From Conus ventricosus (taxonomy: Eukaryota > Mollusca > Gastropoda > Neogastropoda > Conidae), in assembly GCA_018398815.1 (NCBI GenBank), contig CM031595.1, positions 52,624,572-52,688,571 on the forward strand: 64,000 nucleotides of DNA, read 5' to 3'. A model generated the notes under the pieces. It worked only from the letters and a program-made list of their open reading frames with translations, ran no database searches and had not been told where the DNA came from. The number at the start of each line of letters is the position of its first letter. Position 1 is the stretch's first letter. The position numbers and the translations under genes were made by a program. This document shows positions 1 to 12,305 of the stretch, piece after piece.

Positions 1-600
1 AAGTAAGTGGCTGCTGAAAGGAGGGTTTTGTATGATAAAGACTGCTTGTCGGTAGAAAACACACTAAAGCTATGCCGAAGGCAGTATCTGTCTAGTTCTC
101 CATAGCTATATTCAATGATGTAATAAACTCATAACAAACTATGGAAAGCAGAGTGTAGGCGAAAAGAAAAACAGTGTCAAAGAAGAAATCTTTACAGAGT
201 TTTAGTTGATCTGTTGATTATTAGTATGTGATTTTGTTATTCTATTATACTTATTTTTTAAGACCTTCCCCCTTTTTTGTTTAATGTAAGACCAGATTGT
301 GTTCCTAAATAAGAAAGTCACAGGGTACTCCTGTTGCTGTTTTTGTGAAACTGAACTTTAAAGTTCTGATCATGATACTGACAGTTTTCCTTGTTTAAGT
401 GTATTATGATATTTTTTTAACATTTTTGTCAGCAGAGCTATGCTGTCCCAAGATTTTGAATGGTAAAAGGACAGTCATTCATTTTTGTTTAAGTTATAAC
501 AAGGCATGCTCTCACAAACAGATTAGTGACATGCATATCCATTAATTATGCATAAAATCATGATAACTCGCATATGTATATTCTGTACTTGCATGCATTT

Positions 601-601
<1 letters not shown>

Positions 602-638
<37 letters not shown>
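602..638. repeat. (CA)n microsatellite
   Basis: A pure CA dinucleotide run of about 18 units, preceded by TTTG and followed by TTCACC. Confidence 0.95.
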
Positions 639-640
<2 letters not shown>

Positions 641-1116
641 TCACCTGGTTTTCTCCCTTCAAGTGGCTGTTATGATACAGATCAGATCTGGATACCATTT
701 GTGTCAATCCACTTTGAAGAGACCAAAAAAAAAGGTCTTCCGCCTCACAGGGTATGAGAAAAATAGTTGCCACAACAGACTACTCACTGCTTCCATGATC
801 AGTTTCACCGAGGAGACTGTCGCCCACATTTGTTGGTTGGTTTGTTTGTCTGTCTGTCAGAAAGATTAGGAATGAAGCACTGAACCAGTTTTAAAGTTGA
901 GCCTGGATCCGGCTCATTAGGTAGATTCAGGATCTGTCTAGTAAGATCATGCTAAAACAACCAACCTAACACACGAAAACAACAACAACAGCAACAGCAA
1001 CTGAACTGGTATAACAAAACTTGGTGGGAACATGAACATGGCCCAAGGATGGTTCCATTAGACGCTGCTGTGGTTCTGGATCAGAGGGTGGATTTCGGAT
1101 CTATTCAGTGTTAGTG

Positions 1117-1118
<2 letters not shown>

Positions 1119-1154
<36 letters not shown>
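1119..1154. repeat. (TC)n microsatellite
   Basis: A pure TC run of about 18 units. Confidence 0.95.
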
Positions 1155-1156
<2 letters not shown>

Positions 1157-2814
1157 GAGTTCCCATCTAGTTTATTGTGTTATTAATGTGTAAACTTTAT
1201 GTATAGTTTCAAGGGGAAAAGGGCAAAAAAAAAATTAAGAGGAAGGCGGTGAAGCAAACAGTGAAGAAATGCATACTGGCAGTTGTTTGGGGGCTTTTTG
1301 TTTTGCTTTTTTTTTTTTTCATTGGGAGATAACTGTGGTGTTCTGTGTTATGAGTGGACAGTTCTTGTCCAGCAGCTCCCTGGTCTTTAGGTTACGCAAA
1401 CAGGATTGAAAGACGAAGAGAGAAGCCATTTACTTTTGTTTCTAACATGCATTATTATTGCTCCCACCTAAATAGTTCCCCGCCCCCCCCTCCATCCACC
1501 TCCTTCGTTGTTATTCATTCCCACCCTTTGTTTCATTTTCTTTGTTTGGTTTATGGGCATGCATTATGGGCATTATTTTCTTTCTTAGTTTCTATTTAGT
1601 TCAGCTGAGTTAAAAGATATAATGTGCTTGTATCTAGCTTTTTTAAACTTTTAATTTCAACCACATATGAATGACTGTTTTGTAGACTTTTCTATTTATG
1701 AAGTGTACATCTGGTCAGCAGTGTATGATCCCCAGACACAGAATTTCAGTTCTTAGCTTCTTGAATGTGAGGTAATGATTAATATGTTTCATTGTCTACT
1801 CAGTGTGTGACCATTTATAACAAAACTTGATGTTTTACATGCGTTATCTTTGATTATGAATGTATATTTATTTCATTTACATGCTTATTAAAACGATTGT
1901 CACCCCATAACCATTCTCATACTGATTATGAAACCAAGCATTGGAATTTAAGAAAAAAGGAAGTATCCAATTGAGAATATTTTTAAGAGGGACCCTCAGC
2001 AAACATGTATGATTACAGACGTGTACTTTAGTGATCACTAGTATGAATCAGCGTTGAGTTTAAAGGAAGATGTAAGAAACACTGTACTGTGGAAAAAAAA
2101 GAGTTAAATTGCCTGTTGATTTAGTGGATCTTTAAATTCACATATTACAAACACATAAAACAGGATTAAACCTGGTTTTTAAATTGTTTTGTGTTGCCAT
2201 TTGTAATGCTTTCCAAATACAGTGCTAAAAATGCTAGATACCTTAAATGGGTAACCTTTGTTCTCCATTTTAGTTTCTAGGCACATGCCCTTTAACAATG
2301 TCTCCTGTATCTACCAACATCTTTACATACTTTTACAACCATGATGCACAAATCTGGAAATAAAAGAAGGAATTACAACGGAAGTAAACTGATGTTTCAA
2401 TGAGTGATCAAGTATTGCCAGATGTGAAGCAGATTATTCCTTTCACCTTCCGCTGTGCTTGTTATCCCCCTCTCACTGATCACCGAGTATGTGCGACCCA
2501 GGCAGACTCTTTGGTTCATTGATGTCCTGTTCAGAATCACTTCGAGTATACAAGTTATACGAAATCACTGAGGAAATTGTGTTCCTTTTTTCTTTTAAGG
2601 AAAACACTTTGCCCCATGGCCATTTACGCTTTTATCTTTCATCCAGATTGCAGCACAGCTTGTGGTTCAGTCTTTTGCCCCTGGTTACAGAGCACGCTTC
2701 TGTCTTTTTCCTTGGTTCCCAATTACACTTTGCCCTCATGGCCCTGCGCACCTTTGGCTTTCATCCTGAGGTCTCTAGTACTTCTGGCTTTTGCTCCATG
2801 GCCAGCAGCACTTT

Positions 2815-3412
2815 TGGCTTTTGCTCCAAGGCTTCTCACATTTCTGGATTTTGCCTAAGACTTCTCACATTTCTGGATTTTGCCCAAGACTTCTCACATT
2901 TCTGGATTTTGCTCCAAGGCTTCTCACTGGATTTTGCCCAAGACTTCTCACATTTTTGGATTTTGTCCAAGACTTCTCACATTCCTGGATTTTGCTCCAA
3001 GGCTTCTCACATTTCTTGATTTTGCCCAAGACTTCTCACCTTTCTGGATTTTGCCCAAGGCTTCTCACATTCCTGGATTTTGCTCCAAGGCTTCTCACAT
3101 TTCTTGATTTTGCCCAAGACTTCTCACCTTTCTGGATTTTGCCCAAGGCTTCTCACGTTTTTGGATTTTGCTCTAAGGCTTCTCACATTTCTGGATTTTG
3201 CTCCAAGGCTTCTCACATTTCTGGATTTTGCCCAAGACTCCCACATTTCTGGATTTTGCCCAAGACTTCTCACATTTCTGGATTTTGCCCAAGACTTCTC
3301 ACCTTTCTGGATTTTGCTCCAAGGCTTCTCACATTTCTGGATTTTGCCCAAGACTTCTCACATTTCTGGATTTTGCCCAAGACTTCTCACGTTTCTGAAT
3401 TTTGCCCAAAGG
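2815..3412. repeat. 29-bp minisatellite, about 20 copies
   Basis: The unit CTTCTCACATTTCTGGATTT plus TGCCCAAGA (or TGCTCCAAGG) repeats head to tail. Copies differ by a few substitutions, and some are 30 bp or are deleted (for example near 2930 and 3237). Because 29 is not a multiple of three and the unit has no stop in any plus frame, long overlapping reading frames arise in all three frames; these are by-products, not genes. Confidence 0.95.
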
Positions 3413-4800
3413 CTTGCACTTCTAGCTTTTGCGCTATGGCCAGTGAGGCTTCTTGCTCTTGTCCTGGTTGCCACTCACACTTTGTCTGTCTTATACCCAT
3501 GGCCACTTGCTTTAAACTTTCACCCTATGACTACTTATGCTTACATAATACTTATATCCCCTGAGCATCCCTACATATTTTTCTCTCAGGCCACCAACTC
3601 TTTGTCTTTGGCCTTGGTTGCCACTCGTACTTCCGTCTATTGGCCCAGAGATACCTGCACACGTGTCTTTTGTCCTGGCTGTCTTTCATGCTTGTCTTTT
3701 ATTGCGTGTTTGCACTGTTGTCTTTTGCCCTTTGGCCTCTTGTTCTTTTGCCCCACGGCCACTTGAGTTTCTGCCTTTTGCCCCAGTTACGCTGTCATTT
3801 GCCCCGGTTGCCATTGTATTTTGCCAATGGTTCCTCTGTTCTGTCTTTTATCTAATGGCCACTCTCACTTCTGTTGAGGCCCATTGGCCTCAACTTTCAT
3901 TTTTGCTCCAGCGTCTCTCACACTTGTTTTCTGTCCTGGTTGTCTTTTGCCCCACATGTCTTTTGCCCCCTTGGTCATTCACTCATGTTGTTTGTCCCCA
4001 TGGCCATTCACACTGGTCTTTTTTCACCCACCCATTTGCACGTGTGGGGTTTGGGTTTTTGTTGTTGTTGTTGTCCCATTGCCATTCACACTTGTCTTTG
4101 TCTAATAGCTGCCCACTCTTGCCTTTTGTCCTATAGCCATTCACATTTGTCTTTGTCTAATAGCTGCTCACTCTTGCCTTTTGTCCTATAGCCATTCACA
4201 TAAAGTGTCTTCATCCTATAGCCACGCATACTTTGTCTTTTGTCCTGCAGCCATTCACACTAGCCTTGTTTGTTTCATAGCCATTCATGTCTGTCTGTCA
4301 TGCCTCAGCCTGTCTTCTTTCCCATGGGCATTAATGCTTGTCTTGTGCTCCCTTGGCCATCATCACTTCCCTGAAGTCCACTCACCTTTCCATCTTTTAC
4401 CCCATTGCTACTCACAATTTTGGCTTTTAGCCTCATTGCCATTCTCTTCTGTCTTTTGCTTTGTGGCCATTGGCAGTTCTTGCTTTTGCTTTAGTTGCTA
4501 GTCTTTTCTGTCTTTTTCCCCATGGCCATTTACAGTTCTGGCTTTTGCCCTGGTTGCCATTCTTCTCTGCCATTTGTTCCATGGTTTGCAATTCTGGCTT
4601 TTGCTCTAGTTGCCATTCTTCTCTGCCATTTGTTCCATGGTTTTGCGATTCTGGCTTTTGCTCTAGTAGCCATTCTCTTCTGTCCTTTACCCCTTGGCCA
4701 CTCACATTTCTGGCTTTTGTCCCGGTGGTCACTCCCATCTTTCACCCCACGGCCACTTGGTGATTGCCGGCTGTTCCAGTTCTTACCCCAGAGGCCCATG
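3413..4800. repeat. Diverged extension of the minisatellite (CTTTTGCCC-CATGGCCA repeats)
   Basis: The unit decays into a looser pattern of CTTTTGCCCC, tGGCCATTCACACTTGTC and relatives with roughly 28-30 bp spacing. Local higher-order copies occur: two nearly identical segments with GCTGCCCACTCTTGCC near 4108-4200 and about 58-bp units around 4540-4680. The 2590-2815 stretch shows the same theme upstream. It looks like an old array of which 2815-3412 is the recently homogenised part. Confidence 0.75.
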
Positions 4801-4809
4801 ACACTTTAG

Positions 4810-6660
4810 TAACCGATGGTGCAAGAGAGGAAACAGCAGTGGGAATTGCGTCTTGCAAAAGTAGCAAGGGCAGTTTACTTTCCATCCAGACAGGGAATTT
4901 ATACATGTCCAGGGTTGTTTTTTTTTAACTGCCTAGTTTACAACATTTACATACACTGCTGTAGTTAAAAGAAAATCAGTAGCATGGAAATCTTCAGAGC
5001 TAATACAGAATGCATGTCTTTTATGTTATTAGTATTCCTTTTCATCTCTTTTTTGTTGTTGTTATTATTATACTTAGAATTACCCCATTGGTTGACCAAA
5101 CTGTGAACAACAATACATAAAGTGAATGAATATTCTGTTAGGTTCTCGATAAATATTTCAGGATTTCTGATTAACATTTTGAATATAGGAAGGACGTGGC
5201 ATCATGGTGTTGGTAAGAATCACCAGTGACAGAAATATTTGAATACAAATTGCTTATCCCATTGTTACTCATCTCTTGTGCATGTTTGTGTACACGGCTG
5301 TGTCCGAGTTGGTGTGAATGTGCATGTGTAAATAGTGTCTCTAAACATGGAGGCAAAATGTGCGTGATTATGAAGTACACCACGGCTGTCTGAAACCCTT
5401 GTTGCAAGAGGTACTGTTCATGTTATGTTTGGTACCACATATATTATGCAATGCCTGTACAGACCCTATTACAATAATGTGTAGTTTACCAAGACTATGT
5501 TTCTGTACACCTTTCATATTTTGTTTGTTATGTAGGCACATTTATTGTAACCATTTATGTTTTGTATTTGTAAATTCTATGTTAGTGTGTGTTTGTGTGT
5601 GTGTATGTGTGTGTGTGTGTGTGTGTTGTTTTTAAAGTCCATTTTCTATGTTTCCACCTGTGTTTTCCTTAGGGATGTGTGAATGAAAAAGTCACCGAGA
5701 GTGACGTTGAACCATGTGAAACACTTTGCCAGTCCATTCCTGGTTGCTTTTTTTTTTTTCTTTTTACCCCACCTGAATTGCAAAGAGGATAGTGTCAGCT
5801 GCATCTTGATTATGATTGTACATATTATGCGACATATTCCTATTCACTTTTTTGCCTTTTTTTTCACTCCTCTAAAGTACTGTCCTTCGCTATATGTATA
5901 TATATATATATATATATACAGACTCCCGTTGCTGACTATTCTTTTTCTACTTTTAAAGCCTGGAACACACAGCTGAGTCATTCCATGCATTCGTCTGCTT
6001 CACTCCATCTGATCCGTCTTCCTTGCTCTGTCAACTTGCCATTTTCTGTGTTCTTGTCAGACACAATCCTCCTGTGATTATCCACATTTCTCTCTGTCAC
6101 TGGCATAGTTGGGTTACTTCACATGTAGAGTTTGCTTTTTGGGAGCGTCATGATTATATATAATTATAATTAATTATATCTAATTGATTATAGATATAAT
6201 TATATCTTTATGTAAAATGAAATCTTTATGTTTCGGTGTGCTTGCTACATTAATGCTAAGAAATGGCGTCGTCTCAATCTTAACCAATACTGGACATCAA
6301 CGAATATAATCAGCACTGATCTTTTCAGTATGTACTATTACACTGAGAGGAAGAGAGAGAAGAAACACAATTATTTGTTGATTAGGAATATAAAAACCAC
6401 AAATGGAACACATGCCAACAGTATTTCCACCAACACCTGTGGACATCATTGGTTTGGTTTCAATCATAACACTTAACAGAGATTGATGTCTTTGTCATAC
6501 ATGACAAGCATTTTTGAAACACTGAGATAAGCAAAGCAATTGAAAAAGGAGAGGAAGACTTTTTCAATGGTATGTAAAGGGATTCTGTATACTCAAAAGG
6601 TTATGGTACTCCACAGTGTCCCAGTAGTGCAGAAGCCATTTTGAGAAAGACAACTTCAGC
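4810..6660. other. No gene recognised
   Basis: AT-rich DNA with a (GT)n array at about 5584-5626, a short (TA)n at 5896-5920 and a TAATTATAT-rich palindromic stretch near 6155-6210. No exon-like block was recognised on either strand. Confidence 0.4.
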
Positions 6661-6669
6661 ACGGTCACG

Positions 6670-6699
<30 letters not shown>

Positions 6700-6704
<5 letters not shown>

Positions 6705-6794
6705 GACTGGTGAGTTGATTTTAACGTGGTGACAGCCCTGATGTGGCCCTTTGCGGTCGGCTGGGCTATAAGCAACATTATCTTATCTTATCCT
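6700..6794 (+). mobile_element. 3' end of a LINE/SINE family with (TTATC)n tail, copy 1
   Basis: The stretch GAGTTGATTTTAACG...GATGTGGCCCTTTGCGG... GGGCTATAAGCAACATTA ends in repeated TTATC. The same sequence recurs at 46084-46189 (opposite strand) and as a 37-bp stub at 22875-22911 (opposite strand). A shared 3' end with a short-repeat tail and varied 5' truncation is what target-primed retroposition leaves. The autonomous partner is not identified here. Confidence 0.75.
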
Positions 6795-6799
6795 ACGTA

Positions 6800-8034
6800 A
6801 TTTGAATGAAAAGGTATAAACAATGACCAGTTCAATAATTTCTACCCTGACTTGCATGAAAACAGTGAAATGTGTTTAATAATTTCTACCTTGCATGAAA
6901 ACAGTGAAATGAGCTGAACATCAATGGTTTTGCTTGGAGTTGGTACAGAAAACTAATTTTCCGCCCAACTGACCACTACTTTGTTTGTTGCCTGCAGTCC
7001 AACTTCATTTGGCTCTGTTTATCTGAATATGTCGTAGCATAGCTATGCAACCATTAAAAAAAAAAAAAATGTATCATACTCATGAAATGAACAATCAATT
7101 CCAACACCCCTGTCCCAGGATCTTCACAATGATAACATCAGTAAACTTTTACCTGAAGGTTACTTCATCCCTGCACTCAAAAATCTAGCATTAACCATGT
7201 TCTTTACAAGCCGATAAATCCCCCGACTTCGCTTCAGGCACCTGTCTTGTGTACACTGTGTTGAAGGATCAAACATAAATGCTGTCTGACTCGCCACAGC
7301 TATGACATAGATAACGATGATTCTGACTAAATTTAGCCTCTTTGATGGCTAGTTGGTGCCCCTTCAGAAGTTACGCTAAACATCAACGTTCTCGGTCAGA
7401 CTACCAGCATGTCGTCCAGAAGGTTGTCCCCAGTTTTTGACAATGCCAGGACTTCCTTATCAGCGTTTCCTTTCCCTTCTGTTCCTCAGAGTTCAGTTTT
7501 TGGGTATTTCCAATGTGCTTTTGTTTCATGTACGAATTTTACATCGTTTCTGGTCTGCTTTGTCTGTATGGATTTTTGCGTTGCTCCTGCTCTTGCTTTG
7601 TTGAATGATTTTGCATACAAGTACATGCACATATATGTATACATCTTTTCAATACTTATTTTGTAATTTAATCGCTCTTTGGGAGAGTTTTTTTTATTTT
7701 TTTTAAGCTGCTGAAATAAATATTTTTGAAGATTCAAATTTCAAGGTGATGATTTTCCTCGTACAGATTTGTTTGCTACATATTTTCATTGATTTTATAA
7801 AGACAAGTCATTGTATTCTTGTATTTGCTGAGCAGAAAATCCAAGTTATAAATAAGACTGCTGCTGCAAGTGACCACTAGTATATATTGTATAATGAACG
7901 AATCTGGGGGTACTGAAACATGTCTCCCAACTGAAACAAGCAGGATAACTGCATAATCATGAAACTAAGATTATTCACTATTGTCCTGTTCATAGTTTTA
8001 TTCTGTTTAATTAGTATACAGGATTCTGATTCCC

Positions 8035-8090
<56 letters not shown>

Positions 8091-9640
8091 TTATACTGTA
8101 ATGATTTATGTAAACTTGTACGTGAACAAAGCTGAGTAGTGGTTGTATTAGGGTCTATAAATCTGAACTTTGCATTGAACATGGCTGTATTGCAGCAAAA
8201 AGTCACTGAAACATAATGCTCTAGGAAGGTGCTGAGCTATTGAGGTTGATGTTTGTCTAAAAGAAAAAAAAGCTTGATCAAGGTGGCCAGATTGACTTTA
8301 TTTGTCTGTTGACAGATTGTTTTTGTGTACATACGTAAATAATTCAGGAAGACTAAACATCTTCAGTTTGTTTCTTTTAAACAAGGAAACCTAAAAGAAA
8401 AGATGTGTTCCGAAATTACAGAAAGATTCAGATTTGTGTTATGAATACCTATTACCCTCAGCCCCCACCACTCTCCTGCGCCCATCCCTCCATGTCAGCA
8501 CTGATCCACAGAATGTTGCAGTAAAAATAAGTGATGTTCGATGTGCCTCCATTTTGTTCCTCATGTTTACTTTGCCTCTGAAACCTTTGAATGCTGAGCA
8601 TTTTCTGCTTATTGTACTATGCTGGAATGGATCACACCTTTTTCGATGTGGCAGAAGAAAAGCAAATATCTTCATTCATTTATTTGATTTTCTTTTTCAT
8701 GAATTTCATAGATGGCGGTTTTAAAGTTTTTACATGAATCTTGACTGATGTACTTGTGTGAGAGAATCTACAATAGAAGTTAGTTTTATTTCATTAAGAC
8801 CATTTTCAATCTAAGATGCGTATTTTAAAAAGAAAGCTGATTTTAGTCTGTAGCCATGGAATTGCATAATGTTATAAGCAGAAAATGTTTCAGCTGTCAA
8901 AGCATCAAATGCTTCATCGTATGATGTATGTACAGGTTTAGTTTTGTTATGTGCAACACTTTCATACTAGCCGACTATCTGTTTGATGTGCTTAGCTCAA
9001 ACCATAAGGAATGATATGAAAGCTGTTGAGCATTTCTGAATAGTGAGACACGTAAAAGCTGGCCTCACATGAAAAAGTGATGCAGGTTAATCATTAAAAC
9101 TCTTCAGCTGGTCAGCATATTTCCTCCCTTTTAACTGTGTAGGCATTACATACTTCTGTGCAGTGTACTGACAAACTGCACTTCTAGGCACATAACAAAA
9201 GTAAAGCAAGTATGAGCGTCATACATTTCAAGTACTGAAGGGCATATTAAGAAGCTAGCTTTGTCTGCTTGCTAGCGCTTTGATCATATGTTGTGAAATG
9301 TGCAATGAGGATTGTATTGGGGTTCTCTTTGTGTCCCTGTCTATCACACATACTAGTCCTAGTAGAATTCACTCAGAAAATTCCAAATTTGAAAACAAAA
9401 GGCGTGCAATGCCAAAAGAAACACAGCAAAATGATATTATCAAAATGTTTTGATCATTCCATCAGAGACAGGGACACTTAGAGACAATCATTGGTATTAT
9501 ACGTAACTGGTCAATGTACACTTCGGTAGAGAGCCAGCATTGTGTGTTGATAATGTACATACAGTTATGTGTAAGGGAAAAAAATCTGTTGATTGTAAAG
9601 AGATGATTTTTATGCATTTTTCATTTCCTTTTATTTTCAT
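6800..9640. other. No gene recognised; possible plus-strand 3' UTR
   Basis: It holds a short tandem duplication (TAATTTCTACC...GCATGAAAACAGTGAAATG near 6834-6912), a (TA)n array at 8039-8086 and no recognisable exon. Several AATAAA hexamers occur (for example 7714-7719). The weak open frames around 7409 and 8434 show no family similarity. Confidence 0.35.
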
Positions 9641-9649
9641 CTAATGACT

Positions 9650-9655
9650 AATAAA
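9650..9655 (+). promoter_or_regulatory. Candidate poly(A) signal AATAAA
   Basis: AATAAA is followed 15-80 nt later by a GT/T-rich stretch (GTGTATCTTTTATCTGG... TTTAGTGTGGGAGTGG), the arrangement of a cleavage and polyadenylation site. It would end a plus-strand transcript convergent with ENGASE. No exon supports it. Confidence 0.3.
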
Positions 9656-9774
9656 CTGAGTAAAAGTGTATCTTTTATCTGGTTCTGTTTGAATGTCTGC
9701 CTTTAGTGTGGGAGTGGATTTTCTGATTGTGTCTTGTTTTCAGTTGACCATGGAAAGCACAAGCCAGGTTTCCA

Positions 9775-10115
9775 CATTTCTTTCACTAAATCAGCTAGGT
9801 GGGGATAACCGAACTGAACCAAATTGTACTGTTTGATCTACCAAATCAGTTCGGAGGAAAACAAAATTATATTTACCAAATCAACTAATTAAGAGGAAGA
9901 CATACACCATTATCAAATCAGTTGAAGGGAAAAAGTGATTCATCAAATTAGGTTAAGGAAAAACAACACCATTTCCTTTGCCAAATCTTTTACGTGTGGA
10001 ACATGATTTCATGAACAAGAAGGGAAACAATTTCCTTAACCAAAATTGTTCAGAGGGAGGGGGGGAAAAAACAATTTCATGAACCAAATGAGCTAAGAGG
10101 GAAATTCACAGTTTA
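9775..10115. repeat. Degenerate ~45-50-bp tandem repeat
   Basis: About seven poorly matched units share ACCAAATCAGTT followed by A/G-rich AAGAGGGAAAA-like blocks. It is an aged minisatellite downstream of ENGASE on the gene's 3' side. Confidence 0.65.
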
Positions 10116-10833
10116 TCTAAGAAGGGAACACATCAGTTCCCAGCCAGTTATGGACGAACTCTGATATAACATGTTGGTCCAGGGAAAATAACACACTGAC
10201 ACATTCAAAAATGAAAATGCGTGAACTGAAGCCTTTAAGTAGTTATTTACTTTCATTCCTGTGAGACAAAATATACACAGATGAATTAAAGACAATGATG
10301 TAACAACAACACGCGCTACAAAACCCTTCAATGAAGTGAGCAAGGCAGCTGTAGTGCATTGAATCCTTCGAGAGTCATCACAGACTGAGCTGTTGAAAAC
10401 TCCTATAAAAGTTGTTTCTTTCATCCAGTAAGCATACTACACTATAAAATGCATAGAAAACTATCACATAGGCAAAACAAGTGCACCTAAGATGTTCTTC
10501 TTCCCTTGCACTGGACTTTTGCTTTTGCAGTTCCTTCCTCTTGGCGAAATGATATCAGTATTGACGTTTTTCTCCATGTATTTTTAGCAACTTCAGGGGA
10601 ACACACAAAACTATGACTTCCATTTCATCTTTTTTTTCTTCTTCTTCTGTAATTCTTCTTAAAAAGAATTGTAAAATACATATTATAACAAATCAGATAA
10701 ATCTGATAACAAAATTGGATGAATCTGTTGCTAAAACCCACAAGAAGTTATGTTTCATCCAATCTGAGAAAAATGCTAGGGAACAAATACTTATATATCA
10801 AGATGGCTTCTGTTCTGTATGGCATAAGGGTAT

Positions 10834-10933
10834 GCAAAACAAGTGAATACTGTGTTAGCAGGGAAATATCTCCACATTTATAAGCAAAACAAGTGAATAC
10901 TGTGTTAGCAGGGAAATATCTCCACATTTTTAA
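10834..10933. repeat. 50-bp exact-length tandem duplication
   Basis: The unit beginning GCAAAACAAGTGAATACTGT occurs at 10834-10883 and 10884-10933 with only one or two differences. Confidence 0.9.
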
Positions 10934-11231
10934 GACATTAGTAACGGGCATACATCTCATAGTTACTCTGTGTCCAAGACCATCTTAAAGGGAGTACAGA
11001 GAAGAATGTCCTTGACTCGGGCCATATAAGTGCATGATGGACAACATGAAGGATTGGGCTGGTAGTGACACTGTCCTGTTGTCCACGACCAACACAGAGC
11101 ACTCCTGACACCTCAATCATCTATCATGGCACCCTTAATCTACTACCATGCTGTAATGATGATGAAGAAGGCAAAAGATCTTAGCTGAGGGATCTGAAAT
11201 TCTTCCAGGTGAATATTTTGAGGTTTGATTT

Positions 11232-11855
11232 GGTGGCTCATTGTATAGCAGCAGAAAATGGTCAGTACCTAAGAACAATGTGTTGCACCCTTACATTGTT
11301 CATACTTCAAATTTCTGGCCAACAAATATCAGGTCATTTACGTTTTGTACAACATTATGCATGAGTTCCAAAAACATTATGATAATGGCCTTGGCAATTC
11401 CAGACATATGTAGAATGCAGAACTGCTTGCCCACACACACACACACACACACACTAATGCCACCCACCTTCCATCGGATAAAAAAAATTGCAACACTTTT
11501 AGAATGGTGTACAGCTGAAAGTCAGCTCAAATCATCTTTAAAGTCCAATTCCAAACAAGCTTTACATGCGCAATGTACAACTCTTTGCCTGCCGACAAAC
11601 GTGCACACTCCCAAATGTGCACACCCCACACACACACAAAGCAACAGACGTAAGTTTAAGATTTTGTGAAGTACAGTTGGAAGGTGCAATTTTCAGAGAG
11701 TGTAAAGTTCAACATACTTAGCAGTACTTTTCCCTTTCCATGTAGCAGTCATGGGTCACCCGCATTGCCCAGAAATTTGAAGTATGGACAATGTAAGGGT
11801 GCAACACATTGTTCTCAGGTACTGGCCATTTGCTGCTGCTACACAATGAGCCACC
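11232..11855. repeat. Inverted repeat, ~88-bp arms, in the ENGASE 3' flank
   Basis: The left arm 11232-11320 (GGTGGCTCATTGTATAGCAG ... TTCAAATTTCTGGCC) matches the reverse complement of 11767-11855 with few differences. The arms are separated by about 446 bases. It begins 34 bases past the ENGASE stop, so it is probably within the 3' UTR. It may be a non-autonomous TIR element, though no target duplication was seen. Confidence 0.8.
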
Positions 11856-11888
11856 CACCGGCATGGGTCACCCTGTTTACAAACTGGT

Positions 11889-12305
11889 TCACAGTGCCTG
11901 ACCTTCTGTCGGCAAGACGACCGACTTGCTGACACACCTGGTCAACGTGAGTGGTAGTCCAGTGGCAGACAAAACAGGCTGGACAGTGACGGTCACTCTG
12001 CCGTCACACACAAACCTGGCTTCGATGGAAGTCACAAACATGGTGGTCGCAGTGTGTCCCACAAGACGTGGTGAACCGTCCGCCGTCAGATACACATTGA
12101 AATAATCCACACTGCTGCTGCCGTCCACGCTCCACTCGATGCCATAGGAGGGTTCAACCTCAACTGATGTGACGTCACCATTTCCTGTGCTCTTTTCAGA
12201 CTTTCTGGTGTCGCCTGATAGTTCAAAAAGCTCTGGTTCCAACCTCATCATTTCAATGCCTGTAACTTGAGGTGCTTCCAGTTTCAAATCCTGCTCACGG
12301 AAGAC
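11889..12305 (-). CDS. ENGASE: ENGASE terminal coding exon K with stop
   Basis: The acceptor is GATTTCAG|GTCTTCCG, in phase 0 with exon J. It encodes the final sandwich module: VFREQDLKLEAPQVTGIEM, then GIEWSVDGSSSVDYFNVYL and VTVTVQPVLSATGLPL. The stop is TGA at 11891-11889. The last 20 or so residues are weakly conserved, as in other animals. Confidence 0.9.
   Translation of the reverse strand, partial: VFREQDLKLEAPQVTGIEMMRLEPELFELSGDTRKSEKSTGNGDVTSVEVEPSYGIEWSVDGSSSVDYFNVYLTADGSPRLVGHTATTMFVTSIEARFVCDGRVTVTVQPVLSATGLPLTLTRCVSKSVVLPTEGQAL

Larger units (their letters stand above)
1..2480. other. No gene recognised; AT-rich with short simple repeats
   Basis: No exon with recognisable protein similarity is visible. 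It holds a (CA)n array at 602-638, a (TC)n array at 1119-1154 and several poly-T runs. Together with the poly(A) signal near 9650 it could be the 3' UTR or downstream DNA of an upstream plus-strand gene, but nothing proves transcription. Confidence 0.4.

Noticed and set aside
2489..3766. Long plus-strand open frames of up to 257 residues
   Set aside because: They are spelled by the 29-bp minisatellite and exist in every frame; there is no conserved domain or splice context.
7409..7666. Short open frame with Met start
   Set aside because: No similarity, AT-rich end and no coding bias that I could see.
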